Below are positions 27,701 through 36,384 of a DNA stretch of 64,000 nucleotides, piece after piece. The notes beneath the pieces are model-generated. The model did no database searches, was not told the origin of the DNA, and saw only the letters and a program-made list of their open reading frames with translations. The DNA comes from Paenibacillus sp. FSL H8-0548 (lineage in GTDB: Bacteria; Bacillota; Bacilli; Paenibacillales; Paenibacillaceae): assembly GCF_038630985.1 (NCBI RefSeq), contig NZ_CP152049.1, positions 1,091,001 through 1,155,000 of the forward strand. The letters are read 5' to 3'. Position numbers and translations under genes: made by a program. Position 1 is the stretch's first letter; every line of letters starts with the position of its first letter.

Positions 27701-27790
27701 ATAAACAGGATACCATTCCCGGAAATTCTAGCGGAAGGGTGTCCTGTTTTCTTGTATAATAGAGGTAATCATAATTAGGTGGTGACCCGG
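27701..27790 (+). promoter_or_regulatory. Promoter and inverted repeat of the IS1182-type transposase gene
   Basis: An inverted repeat AAACAGGATACC / GGTGTCCTGTTT (one mismatch, about 27703-27749) is followed by TATAAT at 27755-27760 and the ribosome binding site AGGTGGTGA at 27777-27785. Confidence 0.5.
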
Positions 27791-29020
27791 ATGATTTCAA
27801 ACCAACAAACCTTAAATCTCAGTCCATATATAGGAATATATTACATTGTCGCACCTAAAGATAATATGCTACGTCAGATTAATGACCTTGTAGGCTTCTC
27901 GTTCGTCCATGAAGAACTAGAAGATAAATATTGCCTCGATAACGGTCGTAACGCAGTGCCTCCCATTCGGATACTTAAGTATTTGTTGTTGAAATCGATC
28001 TTCGATCTGTCGGATGTGGATATCGTAGAACGTTCTAAATATGACATGTTTCTCAAATATTTCTTAGATATGGCGCCAGAAGATGGGGTCATCAATCCCA
28101 GTTCACTAACCAAGTTTCGTAAGCTTCGCTTGAAAGATGTCAACCTACTCGACATGCTGATTCAAAAGACCGTCGCAATCGCATTGAAAAAAGAAATCAT
28201 AAAAAGCAGCGCGATTATTGTAGATACCACACATTCAAAAGCGCGCTACAATCAAAAATCCTCCAAAGAGATTTTAATGGAGAAGTCTAAGCTGCAATGA
28301 AAAGCCGTTTATCAAATGGATGAAAAGATGAAAGATAAATTCCCTTCGAAAACAACAACAAACAAATTGGAAGACGAACTGGACTATTGCCGAACAGTCA
28401 TTCAGGCTGTGGAAAAGGAAAAAAAGATTCGCGAATACCCATAAGCAAAAGAAAAGCTGAACTATTTAAAAGAAATCGTAGAAGATCACGAAGAGCATCT
28501 TCAATTCGCAAATGATCCGGATGCAGGTGTGGGTCACAAAACAGCTGACTCATCTTTCATTGGATATAAAACACATCTTGCGACGAATGAAGAACGAATC
28601 ATTACAGCAGCGGTGATCACAACGGGTGAAAAGAAAGATGGAAAACAACTTCAAACATTGATTGAAAAAAGCCGTAATACGGGTATGAAGATTGATACCG
28701 TCATTGGGGACACAGCCTATTCTGAGAAAGATAATATCAGAGATGGATGTCATAAAGAAGGAGCGAAAAGTAAAACCTAGTTTATAACCATCAAATCGAC
28801 AGAACATAAAGAACAAGAAGCGTTTCAGAACAGTGATGAATTCAAAGAGAAATCGAAAGAGCGATATAAAATCGAGGCGGAAAATAGTGAGCTCAAGCAT
28901 AGACACGGATATGATGTGGCATCATCCTCGGGTCTAATTGGTATGCAATTACAAGGTGTCATGGCGATATTTTCTGTTAATCTCAAACTAATCATTACCC
29001 TCATGAAAGAATCAAAGTAA
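27791..29020 (+). pseudogene. IS1182-family transposase, decayed
   Basis: The frame starts MISNQQTLNLSPYIGIYYIV and is recognisable to the end (RHGYDVASSSGLIGMQLQG near the C-terminus). It carries three in-frame stops: TGA at 28298, TAA at 28442 and TAG at 28778. All pieces stay in one frame, so these are point changes, not shifts. The segment between TAYSEKDNI and RDGCHKEGAKSKT is shorter than in the family, which points to an in-frame internal deletion. Its downstream sequence is cut off by an IS256 element 12 bases after the stop. Confidence 0.82.
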
Positions 29021-29031
29021 AAGAAGGCTGA

Positions 29032-30374
29032 GTCCATATAATTGTGTAAAATGGTGATCTTCATAAAAAGTAAGCCATAAAGTAAATACTCATCTAGAAG
29101 AAGTTAACCAGACCATTCCAGAGGCGAGTATTTAAACATGGCTCAATATCAGGTTACACTAGATCACCAATGATTAAACCAGCTGTTTATCGGAGAATCT
29201 CGAGATGCGAGCGTAGCTGCCCTGCTCGAGACCATCTTGAATCAAGTCTTGAAAGCCCAAGCGACAGAGCAATTAGCCGCTTCCGAGTATGAACGTACAC
29301 CTGAACGGCAAGGCCAACGGAATGGAAGCTACTCTCGAAGCCTTACGACACGGGTGGGCAGTATTACCTTGCAGATCCCGCGGTTTAGAGACGACACGTT
29401 TTCGACGGAGCTATTTAAACGTTACCAGCGTAGTGAGCAAGCCCTTATGGTCACGTTGATGGAGCTTGTGGTTCAGGGCGTCTCCACTCGCAAAGTCGCT
29501 CGTGTTACGGAAGAACTCTGTGGACGAGCGTTTTCAAAATCCACCGTCAGTGATTTATGCAAGCAACTTGATCCCATCGTTCAGGCATGGAATAACCGCT
29601 CGCTGAAGGAAATGGTTTATCCGTTTGTTACCGTAGATGCAATGTATGTGAAAGTACGGGAAGACGGCCGAATCCGATCACGAGGCGTCTTTATTGGCTA
29701 TGGTGTGAATAGCGACGGTAATCGAGAAATTCTCGGTCTTGCGATCGGTGATATCGAGTCTGAAGCCAGCTGGGGCGCTTTCTTTAGCCGCTTAAAGGAG
29801 CGCGGATTGCATGGCGTCGATTGCATCACGAGTGATACGAATGGCGGCTTGGTGAAGGCGATTCGTCAACATTTTCAAGGGGTCACCTGGCAACGATGCC
29901 AGGCCCATTTTATGCGAAACATCATGGATGCTGCCCCAAAAACACTACAAACCAGCATTAAAGGGATGGTCCGTTCGATCTTTGAAGCAACCGATGCAGA
30001 AGTTGCACGAAAATGTTTGAAGGAAACGTTAGCCGCTTTTCAAGAGAAAGCGCCAAAGGCGATGGATACGCTCGAGAACGGCTTTGACGATGCAACGGCC
30101 ATGCTGATCTATCCCGAGGAGTACCGCGTCCGACTGCGGACTTCAAACGGCATTGAACGTGTGAACGGTGAAATTCGTCGACGTGAACGCGTGATTCGCA
30201 TCTTTCCAAATCGAGAAGCCGTGGTACGCATGATTGGGGCTGTGCTCATGGAAATTGAAGAACACTGGGAAACCAGCCGCAAATTCATGGACATGACTGC
30301 CTACCATGAATGGCGAAAAAAACGTTGATATCCATTCCGCTAAGCTAGATGAGATTTTACACACAAATATGGAC
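29032..30374 (+). mobile_element. IS256-family insertion sequence
   Basis: 1343 bp. The left end GTCCATATAATTGTGTAAAA (29032) and the inverted right end, whose complement reads GTCCATATTTGTGTGTAAAA (to 30374), match with three mismatches. One transposase gene lies inside. No 8-9 bp target duplication is visible, perhaps because the flanks have been rearranged. Confidence 0.82.
29138..30328 (+). pseudogene. IS256-family (mutator-type) transposase with an early stop
   Basis: The ATG at 29138 gives MAQYQVTLDHQ and then TGA at 29171-29173. The frame then stays open for over 380 codons. Family signatures are intact: RNGSYSRSLTTRVGSITLQI, VTVDAMYVKVRED (first catalytic Asp), CITSDTNGGLVKAI, RCQAHFMRNI and SNGIERVNGEIRRRERVIRI (Glu). 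Only codon 12 is broken. A TTG at 29237 could start a shortened protein lacking the first 33 residues. Confidence 0.85.
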
Positions 30375-30394
30375 TTGACCTAAAAGAACATAGA

Positions 30395-30438
30395 AAAGGC
30401 GACATTCCGTTCTAATTTGAACGAAATGTCGCCTTTTT
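30395..30438 (+). terminator. Strong hairpin terminator after the IS256 element
   Basis: A long stem pairs AAAGGCGACATT with AATGTCGCCTTT and CGTTC with GAACG, separated by one mismatch. The loop has six bases and a TTTTT tail follows. The near-perfect palindrome can also work on the other strand, where it follows the IS3 fragment. Confidence 0.85.
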
Positions 30439-30471
30439 GATTTGAAACATGTCTTTAACTAATTAATAACG

Positions 30472-30780
30472 CTAGTTCTTCAGTGCCCTCGTTCTGAGCA
30501 GGGTCATCTTCTTTAATCCCCATTGATATCTGCGATTATTGTAATTATGAATATAACGATCTATTTCACGTTGCAACACTTTGAGAGATGTGTAGCTGTG
30601 ATTGTCTACATGGTCTTTCATGTGGCCGGAAAACGATTCCTGAGGAGCATTATCCCAACAGTTTCCATGCCTAGACATGGAATAACCTAAACCCTGCTGT
30701 TTCAACAGTTTTTGGACGTGGGGCTTATGTAATGACATCCTATATCGAAGTGAATGAATCATTATGTTGACATTTACAAT
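30472..30780 (-). pseudogene. IS3-family transposase (orfB) C-terminal fragment
   Basis: On the minus strand the frame contains GYSMSRHGNCWDNAPQESF, then FSGHMKDHVDNHS, then REIDRYIHNYNNRRYQWGLK and the ending KKMTLLRTRALKN. This is the last third of the rve/DDE domain of IS150-group orfB, including the catalytic Glu of ESF. The upstream two-thirds of orfB and all of orfA are missing, replaced by unrelated sequence near 30780. Confidence 0.82.
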
Positions 30781-30888
30781 CAGAACCGTGAACCAGTCAA
30801 GGTCTTCAAGCATTCTATTAGCCTTGACAAGCAGCCCCCAGCACCTGCATGAGGTGCTGGGGACGGAAGGGGTCAAAGGTTTATCCCT

Positions 30889-31185
30889 TTGCGGAAAAAA
30901 TCGATCCTCAATGTCCAAATCCAAAACAGATTCAAACGGCTCATACAGCACATCAACGTTGTTTTTGGGGTAAAGCTGAAAAATGGACCCTTTAACCTAA
31001 TGCATAACGGCTTAAATACTGTATTTGGACATTTATGCCGTCTGATTGAGGACATCTTTCACAGTCTACCTTTGGACTGGGTGGCATGCAGTAACATGAT
31101 AGACTGGACGAAAAGATGGGATGGGTTGCGAAACTTCAGAATGACTGAAAGAGAAAAGCTGGCTCTGCTATTAGAAAATGGCTAA
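30889..31185 (+). CDS. Unidentified 98-aa ORF, probably a gene fragment
   Basis: The frame runs to a plausible C-terminus, MTEREKLALLLENG, followed by a T-rich stretch at 31201-31214 that could end transcription. The composition of the last 60 residues (HLCRLIEDIFHSLPLDWVAC) looks coding, but there is no convincing start or ribosome binding site and the upstream side is transposon debris. I do not recognise it. It may be the stump of a gene destroyed by the IS insertions. Confidence 0.25.
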   Translation: MRKKSILNVQIQNRFKRLIQHINVVFGVKLKNGPFNLMHNGLNTVFGHLCRLIEDIFHSLPLDWVACSNMIDWTKRWDGLRNFRMTEREKLALLLENG

Positions 31186-31209
31186 CTCGCCGTTGAGTGG
31201 GCTTCTTTT

Positions 31210-32445
31210 TTATGTCCTAATCTGTTGTAATACATCGAGTGCCTCAAGTGTATCACCTATTTTACCTTTATATTTTGCGTCAAGGCTATTCATTTCGTTC
31301 TCTCTTAATAATTCTGGATTGTACATGTAAAGCAATAAAAGTTTAACTAATTGGTTATCACCAGAGATTACCTTTTTCTCGTGGTCATTCCAGAGAAATT
31401 TAATCCATGGACGATCGTTTAAAGTCATATTAATGTTATTAAAATTACTCATAACTTCTTCTATTGACGACTGTTCGTTTCTTCTTTTTATTTCTAACGT
31501 TGCAGTGACAAATGGTAATAAACCAATAGGTCTGAATAGCAAATGTCCACCAGTATCCCTGTTTCGGAAGGCTTCTGCCGCTGTATCTCCATCAGATGAT
31601 GTGAATTCTTTAATTACATTTAAATTTTCGCTAAATAAGCGCCAATAATTAAAAACGTAAACTTTAAATGCCTCAATATCATCGTCAGTGGGACGTAGCC
31701 TTTGGTAATCGGAAAGAGGTGTCCTAATGCCTTGTATAGTCTTGAATTGTTTTAATAGTTCTTTATTGCAATCATACAGTGTGATTACCGATGTAAAAGC
31801 TTTCTTATTATTTTCAGGTATAGGTTTACCCTTTGAGTCAAACACTCGTTCATTTTTAAATAAAGGGTAATTGACCAAAAGTTCTCTAGTGACAATTGCT
31901 ACAACATCGTCTTCGTCTAGTGCTATTATATCCCTCATACTCACAGGCTTAGCGTATCTGTTTAATGTGCTAAATAGTCTTCTTGTTGTTTGCATGCCTT
32001 CTTCATCAGTACTGTGTCCAATAAAGATAACAGGCACTCTCTGGTCTGCTAAGTTACTGTCTTCTTCAAGTGCTTTTTTTATGCCTTCAGCGCGATGCTG
32101 TCCATCTACAGGAAAAATCTTTTCTGTACCAGAAAGCTTTAAAAAGCCCATATTGAAAAATTCTTCACCATCTTCATAACTAATCTCAACTTCTACCCAT
32201 TCAGGATTTCCGTCATAAACAGCGAGTACAAGTGAATTGAAAAAACGTTCATTCTGATTTAATATGTAACTTGTAATTTTTTTGTAGTTATCTGTGATGC
32301 TACGTTGAATCATCTTACTTAGAGTAGTCGATTTATGCAATTCATCATTAATTTCCTTAACATGATTTGCTATATCAGAGAAGCTCATAGTTGATACATA
32401 ATATTTCCAAACACCTATTTCTCCTCTAATCGCTGGCAATTTCAT
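31210..32445 (-). CDS. dndB: DNA sulfur modification regulator DndB (DGQHR domain)
   Basis: 411 aa; ATG with GGGGGGTG upstream on the minus strand. The defining motif FPVDGQHRAEGIKKAL is at residues 111-126, and RRLFSTLNRYAKPVSMRD near 180 is a second conserved block. DndB proteins bind the dnd promoter or the modified DNA and restrain the phosphorothioation system. It is the last gene of a three-gene operon with a HEPN-motif and a GIY-YIG-like gene. It lies 9 kb from dptH on the opposite strand, with a transposon pile-up in between, so the original cluster was probably one block. AT-rich codon use matches the dpt genes. Confidence 0.85.
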   Translation of the reverse strand: MKLPAIRGEIGVWKYYVSTMSFSDIANHVKEINDELHKSTTLSKMIQRSITDNYKKITSYILNQNERFFNSLVLAVYDGNPEWVEVEISYEDGEEFFNMGFLKLSGTEKIFPVDGQHRAEGIKKALEEDSNLADQRVPVIFIGHSTDEEGMQTTRRLFSTLNRYAKPVSMRDIIALDEDDVVAIVTRELLVNYPLFKNERVFDSKGKPIPENNKKAFTSVITLYDCNKELLKQFKTIQGIRTPLSDYQRLRPTDDDIEAFKVYVFNYWRLFSENLNVIKEFTSSDGDTAAEAFRNRDTGGHLLFRPIGLLPFVTATLEIKRRNEQSSIEEVMSNFNNINMTLNDRPWIKFLWNDHEKKVISGDNQLVKLLLLYMYNPELLRENEMNSLDAKYKGKIGDTLEALDVLQQIRT

Positions 32446-32462
32446 TTAACACACCCCCCTTT

Positions 32463-32963
32463 TTAAAATGCGCTGACTGCGCGTTTTATTGTTTTATTCG
32501 GAATTTCATCATTAAATGGTGGGATAAAGGAATTAATTAATTTTTCTTCAAAAGACGATATGAGATGATTGTCAGTAAGCTCCATATATCTTAAATGCAA
32601 ATATGGTCCCCATTCCCGGATCATCGTATTTATTTTGGGCCGTTCATTTGGATATTTCTGAAAATAACTTCTACATCGCTTTTTTAAATTCTGTGAATCA
32701 GTATACTTAGCACGCCCAATATAGACTAGATAGTCTGTATTAGGCAGTATACCCGGTCTTATGTAAAAAAAGTATATGCCTCCACTTGTTGAGGGTAAGT
32801 TGTTCATGTTTTCATGCATTGCTGTACCCAAATCATTTAAAAATTTAGTTTCCTTAAATGTTGTTTGTGAAAAATCAATACCTTCTAACCCCCATAAATC
32901 AGGACACATTTTAAATTCAATTTTTGTACTATGTATTTTACGAATAAGATCTATTTCTTCCAT
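32463..32963 (-). CDS. GIY-YIG nuclease-like protein in the dndB operon
   Basis: 166 aa; ATG with AAGGTGAT upstream. The motif pair is GGIYFFYI at residues 61-68 and LVYIGRAKYT at 79-88 (GIY...YIG), followed by KKRCRSYF (Arg 96) and a glutamate in SSFEEKLINSFIPPFN. This order of GIY, YIG, Arg and Glu is the GIY-YIG endonuclease core. Such domains nick or cut DNA as homing, repair or restriction enzymes. The gene is 29 bases after the HEPN-motif gene and 17 bases before dndB, so it is co-transcribed with both. The target is unknown. Confidence 0.7.
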   Translation of the reverse strand: MEEIDLIRKIHSTKIEFKMCPDLWGLEGIDFSQTTFKETKFLNDLGTAMHENMNNLPSTSGGIYFFYIRPGILPNTDYLVYIGRAKYTDSQNLKKRCRSYFQKYPNERPKINTMIREWGPYLHLRYMELTDNHLISSFEEKLINSFIPPFNDEIPNKTIKRAVSAF

Positions 32964-32991
32964 TGTATGATCACCTTAGATTATATGATGT

Positions 32992-33819
32992 TTATAAATT
33001 TAAATTCAATGTTAACTGATTATCATCTTCTTCAATAATAATGTGTAAGCCTCTAGTAATATCAGCAACGGTTGTGTCCCGGTCTATACCAGAAAAATTA
33101 AAGTCTAATGAACTATATCCATCAATACTAATGGTAATATTATTATTTTTGAAATGGCTGATAATAAGCATTTGAACGGAGAGCAAAATAAGTCTTGAAC
33201 ATAATTGAATGAGATGTATTTGTCTGTTTTCGTATTCTATATCTTCATCATCTTCTGGTTGAGGAAAATGCAGTGCCCCATGAGCAAGTCTATTTCTTAC
33301 TTTATAGATTACATTTAGAGCAACTCCCGAAATATTCAAAAAAGGTTTTAATCTAAACTCATCTATAATATCTTTATAACTATTTAACTCTGAAAAATGT
33401 TCATTTAATTTACTTAAGAGTTCTTTGTATAACGGAAGGGGCAAAGAATCGGTAAGCTTTAAGTAATAACATGAACTATTAATTTTCCCTCGATACTTAG
33501 GAGCTTCAGGGGGATTAATAATATCAATCAATGATTCTAAAGATCCCCATATAAAATTAAAAACTGAAATCTCCGTTATAAATTTCTTAAGTAGCAATTC
33601 TCTTCGGTCATCATATGAGTCTGCATGACCACACCAACCGTAGGAATCGTTAAAATCGTTTAAATCAAAGTTGATTTCTTTGATTCCTGAAGCAATCTCT
33701 AACCATTCAGCAGCTTGAGACCATTGATTTTGTCTATCATACATTTCTAAATAGTACATAAACTTCGCTAAATCATTACTATGTTTCCTCAAATCCTTAA
33801 GATTGGATTCATCTATCAT
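32992..33819 (-). CDS. HEPN-motif protein, first gene of the dndB operon
   Basis: 275 aa; ATG at 33819 with AGGGG upstream. The phrase YKVRNRLAHGALHF carries R175-N-R-L-A-H180, which fits the Rx4-6H active-site motif of HEPN ribonucleases. It lies in a helical context, with conserved-looking helices before (FNFIWGSLESLIDII) and after. HEPN proteins cut RNA and often act as toxins or abortive-infection effectors. The motif is short, so enzymatic activity is inference. It has its own promoter and leads an operon with a GIY-YIG-like protein and DndB. Its C-terminal 70 residues (from ISIDGYSSLDF) form a separate beta-rich part. Confidence 0.55.
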   Translation of the reverse strand: MIDESNLKDLRKHSNDLAKFMYYLEMYDRQNQWSQAAEWLEIASGIKEINFDLNDFNDSYGWCGHADSYDDRRELLLKKFITEISVFNFIWGSLESLIDIINPPEAPKYRGKINSSCYYLKLTDSLPLPLYKELLSKLNEHFSELNSYKDIIDEFRLKPFLNISGVALNVIYKVRNRLAHGALHFPQPEDDEDIEYENRQIHLIQLCSRLILLSVQMLIISHFKNNNITISIDGYSSLDFNFSGIDRDTTVADITRGLHIIIEEDDNQLTLNLNL

Positions 33820-33843
33820 TAAGCACCCCTCAAACCATCTATT

Positions 33844-33872
33844 ATTCTATGGCATTCGATAATATTTTACAA
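33844..33872 (-). promoter_or_regulatory. Promoter of the HEPN/GIY-YIG/dndB operon
   Basis: On the minus strand TTGTAA (-35, 33867-33872) and TAGAAT (-10, 33844-33849) are 17 bases apart, about 25 bases upstream of the first start codon. Confidence 0.7.
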
Positions 33873-34141
33873 CATTTTACACGTTTTGTGTTATTAATTG
33901 TAATTTTCAAACAGGAGCGTACCACCTAATTAGCGATAGCGATCTTCAATGTAATGCTGAGTTTAGTTCACCAACTTGGTGAAAGGACACAGACATCTTC
34001 CAGTACGTTAATCTCGTATTCCGTAATGTGGGCAGTCCACTCACAGCAGCTTTGTTTTTTTTTCATGAGGCAACCTCCTGTCTGATTAGGTATCCTTGAT
34101 TTTCTCACGAATGTTCAGTCCTAGAAGGTGTGCGAGATTAG
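33873..34141. other. Intergenic stretch at the right edge of the island
   Basis: No gene seen. Base composition moves from AT-rich to the mixed composition of the backbone across this interval. An eight-T run lies at about 34056-34064. No direct repeat or tRNA that could mark an attachment site was found. Confidence 0.4.
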
Positions 34142-34186
34142 ACACATACACTTATAACAGGTCTCAAGGAAACACGCCATCAAAGC

Positions 34187-35983
34187 TTGAGCGAGTTCTT
34201 CACGATCCTTCAGCATGTATTCGCTCAGCTTGTGCAGGCGGTGGAACGGATTAATAGCTCACCTCACTCCAAACATCAAGTGGAGAACCGAGTAGTAGAA
34301 GCAGGCCGTTTGAAGAAGACGGGTAAGGAGAGTATTTCCTATCTGACCAAGCGTCCGCAATTGCTCGTACAGGACGATAAGCTTGGTTTTATTCCAATGA
34401 ACGGACAACGTTATTACCCGAGCCATGCGATTGAGACGAAGAGGCATGTGGATTACGATACGAACGAGAATCGTTTTATTCGTTGGGTTCTGCTCCGTAT
34501 TGCCAGCAAGCTGAAAGACTTGAAAACTCGCCTAACTGAGAAGGGACGCCTTAAGGATCCATTGCTTGCGCGGAAGCTGAATGATATGCAATCGCAGCTA
34601 CAACGGCTGCTCAAGCTAGACTTTTTGAACGTTAAGGAGATGAGGCAGCTCTCCGTGTCACTTGTGCTTCAAATGGCGCCGGGATACCGTGAGGTGTATC
34701 GTAACTATTTGATGTTGATGAAGGGACTCTCTATCCAGAGTGATCTGTTCCGATTATCGATGAAGGATCTGGCACAGCTATATGAATACTGGTGCTTTCT
34801 TAAGATCCATGACTTGCTGAGTCGTAAGTATGAGCTGTTGAAGCAAGACATTATTAAGGTGAACCGCACGGGCGTGTTTGTTACTCTAGACAAATCGCAA
34901 AAGGCAAGGATGGTTTACCGTAATCCGCGGAATGGCGAAATATTTACACTTTACTACAACACCTTGCCAAGTGGTGAGCAAACGCCGACGATTTCTCAAA
35001 GGCCTGACAATGTGCTGACATTGAAGAAGAACGATTCCGATGCGGAATATAAGTATATTTTTGATGCGAAGTATCGGCTCAATCCAGCGTATGAGGGGAC
35101 TCCCTACAGAAGGGATTACAAGCTTCCAGGACCGGAGGAGTCGGATATTAACACGATGCATCGATACCGTGACGCTATTGTGTACGCAGAGGGAAGCGGG
35201 AAAGAGCTGGAACGCAGCATGTTCGGGGCTTATGTACTTTTTCCCTATCACAACGAGGAGCAGTATCAAGAGCATAAATTTTATAAAAGCATTGAGCTGA
35301 TTAATGTGGGAGCTCTACCGTTCTTGCCGGGATCCACCAAGCTGATGGAAGCCTTCCTGGATGAGATCATTATGGATAGTCCTGAGAAGGCATACGAGCG
35401 ATCCGCAAGGCCGCGTGGGACGAAGAATTATTACGAGAACAAGCTTATTGGCAAAAATGTACTGGTAGGCTCGCTTCGAGAAGTACAGCAGCTTGATGAT
35501 GCACTTCAGCTTAAATTTTATCATGTACCGCTCGAAAATATCTCCGACCACAAGCTGCTCACTCAGCTAGAATACGTGGCACTCTATCAGTCGATCAAGA
35601 AGTTTGAGCCACGCGGGGAAACGGGTATACACTGGTACGGTAAGATCGTGGACTGGAAGGTCATACGGCGCAAAGAGATTACCGAGCGGCCAGCAAGACC
35701 AGGTACAGAAGAAAAGCTGTATGTGAAGTTTACGGTAAGCGAGTGGGTAAAGCGGGATAAGCCGATCATTCCGGGGGGACGAGGAATCTATACGCTCTTG
35801 TACACTTCAAAGTATGTGTTCGACCGAGCTTTAGAGATTGCAGAGCTAAAGCTGGAGACAGAAGAGGATTTACGGGCGTGGCGTGAGCAACGGCGCTTGG
35901 GTCCTGTGACAGTTGAGCTCGATCACGAGCAAGTAGATTTGGCTAGTAGGGTACTAGGGGTTGGACGGTTATCTTCAACGTAA
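34187..35983 (+). CDS. DUF2357/DUF524 PD-(D/E)XK-like nuclease, probably 5'-truncated
   Basis: 598 aa from a TTG at 34187. The frame is open back to a stop at 34139 and no ribosome binding site sits at a proper distance. Residues 40-300 match the DUF2357/DUF524 nuclease family: HVDYDTNENRFIRWVL, LSMKDLAQLYEYWCFLKI, then TISQRPDNVLTL and YIFDAKYRL (D-x-K core, near residue 291). Such proteins act with McrB-like AAA+ ATPases in modification-dependent (type IV-like) restriction. Here the N-terminal part of the family and any partner ATPase are missing, just where the AT-rich island ends. This suggests the island insertion removed them. The product may be inactive or lack its specificity domain. 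Confidence 0.65.
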   Translation: MSEFFTILQHVFAQLVQAVERINSSPHSKHQVENRVVEAGRLKKTGKESISYLTKRPQLLVQDDKLGFIPMNGQRYYPSHAIETKRHVDYDTNENRFIRWVLLRIASKLKDLKTRLTEKGRLKDPLLARKLNDMQSQLQRLLKLDFLNVKEMRQLSVSLVLQMAPGYREVYRNYLMLMKGLSIQSDLFRLSMKDLAQLYEYWCFLKIHDLLSRKYELLKQDIIKVNRTGVFVTLDKSQKARMVYRNPRNGEIFTLYYNTLPSGEQTPTISQRPDNVLTLKKNDSDAEYKYIFDAKYRLNPAYEGTPYRRDYKLPGPEESDINTMHRYRDAIVYAEGSGKELERSMFGAYVLFPYHNEEQYQEHKFYKSIELINVGALPFLPGSTKLMEAFLDEIIMDSPEKAYERSARPRGTKNYYENKLIGKNVLVGSLREVQQLDDALQLKFYHVPLENISDHKLLTQLEYVALYQSIKKFEPRGETGIHWYGKIVDWKVIRRKEITERPARPGTEEKLYVKFTVSEWVKRDKPIIPGGRGIYTLLYTSKYVFDRALEIAELKLETEEDLRAWREQRRLGPVTVELDHEQVDLASRVLGVGRLSST

Positions 35984-36384
35984 TGTATGAATGAAGCACT
36001 CTCAATATAAGCTGCCCTTTGAAACGGTTATGCAACTCCTGATCGCTATGAGGGGCAACAGCATCTATAAGGAACTCTCGCAACGGACCCAACACATGTG
36101 GAGTGCTTAATATTGATGATTCGAAATCAATAAATGAGATGTGACATTATCGCTCAAGAATATTTGATGATAGGCGTACCAAACATATCGAAAATGTTTG
36201 TTCCTTGATCTATAGGGGTTTGAGTTAGTGAATAAAGGAGTTGGGGACGAATTGAGGACGTAATTTAATTTTACGTCCTTCATTTCATCGTGGTATTCAT
36301 TTCGCCATGTCCCAGTCGTGGAGAAATAAGCTTTGCAAGAACAGCCTGGTTGATTAGGCGTTTTCACTTATGTATGAGTGAAAA
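35984..36384. other. Intergenic between convergent genes
   Basis: No gene seen. A perfect 9-bp stem AGGACGTAA / TTACGTCCT (36255-36279) lies between the convergent nuclease and kinase genes. It lacks a clean T tract, so its role as terminator is only possible. Confidence 0.45.
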
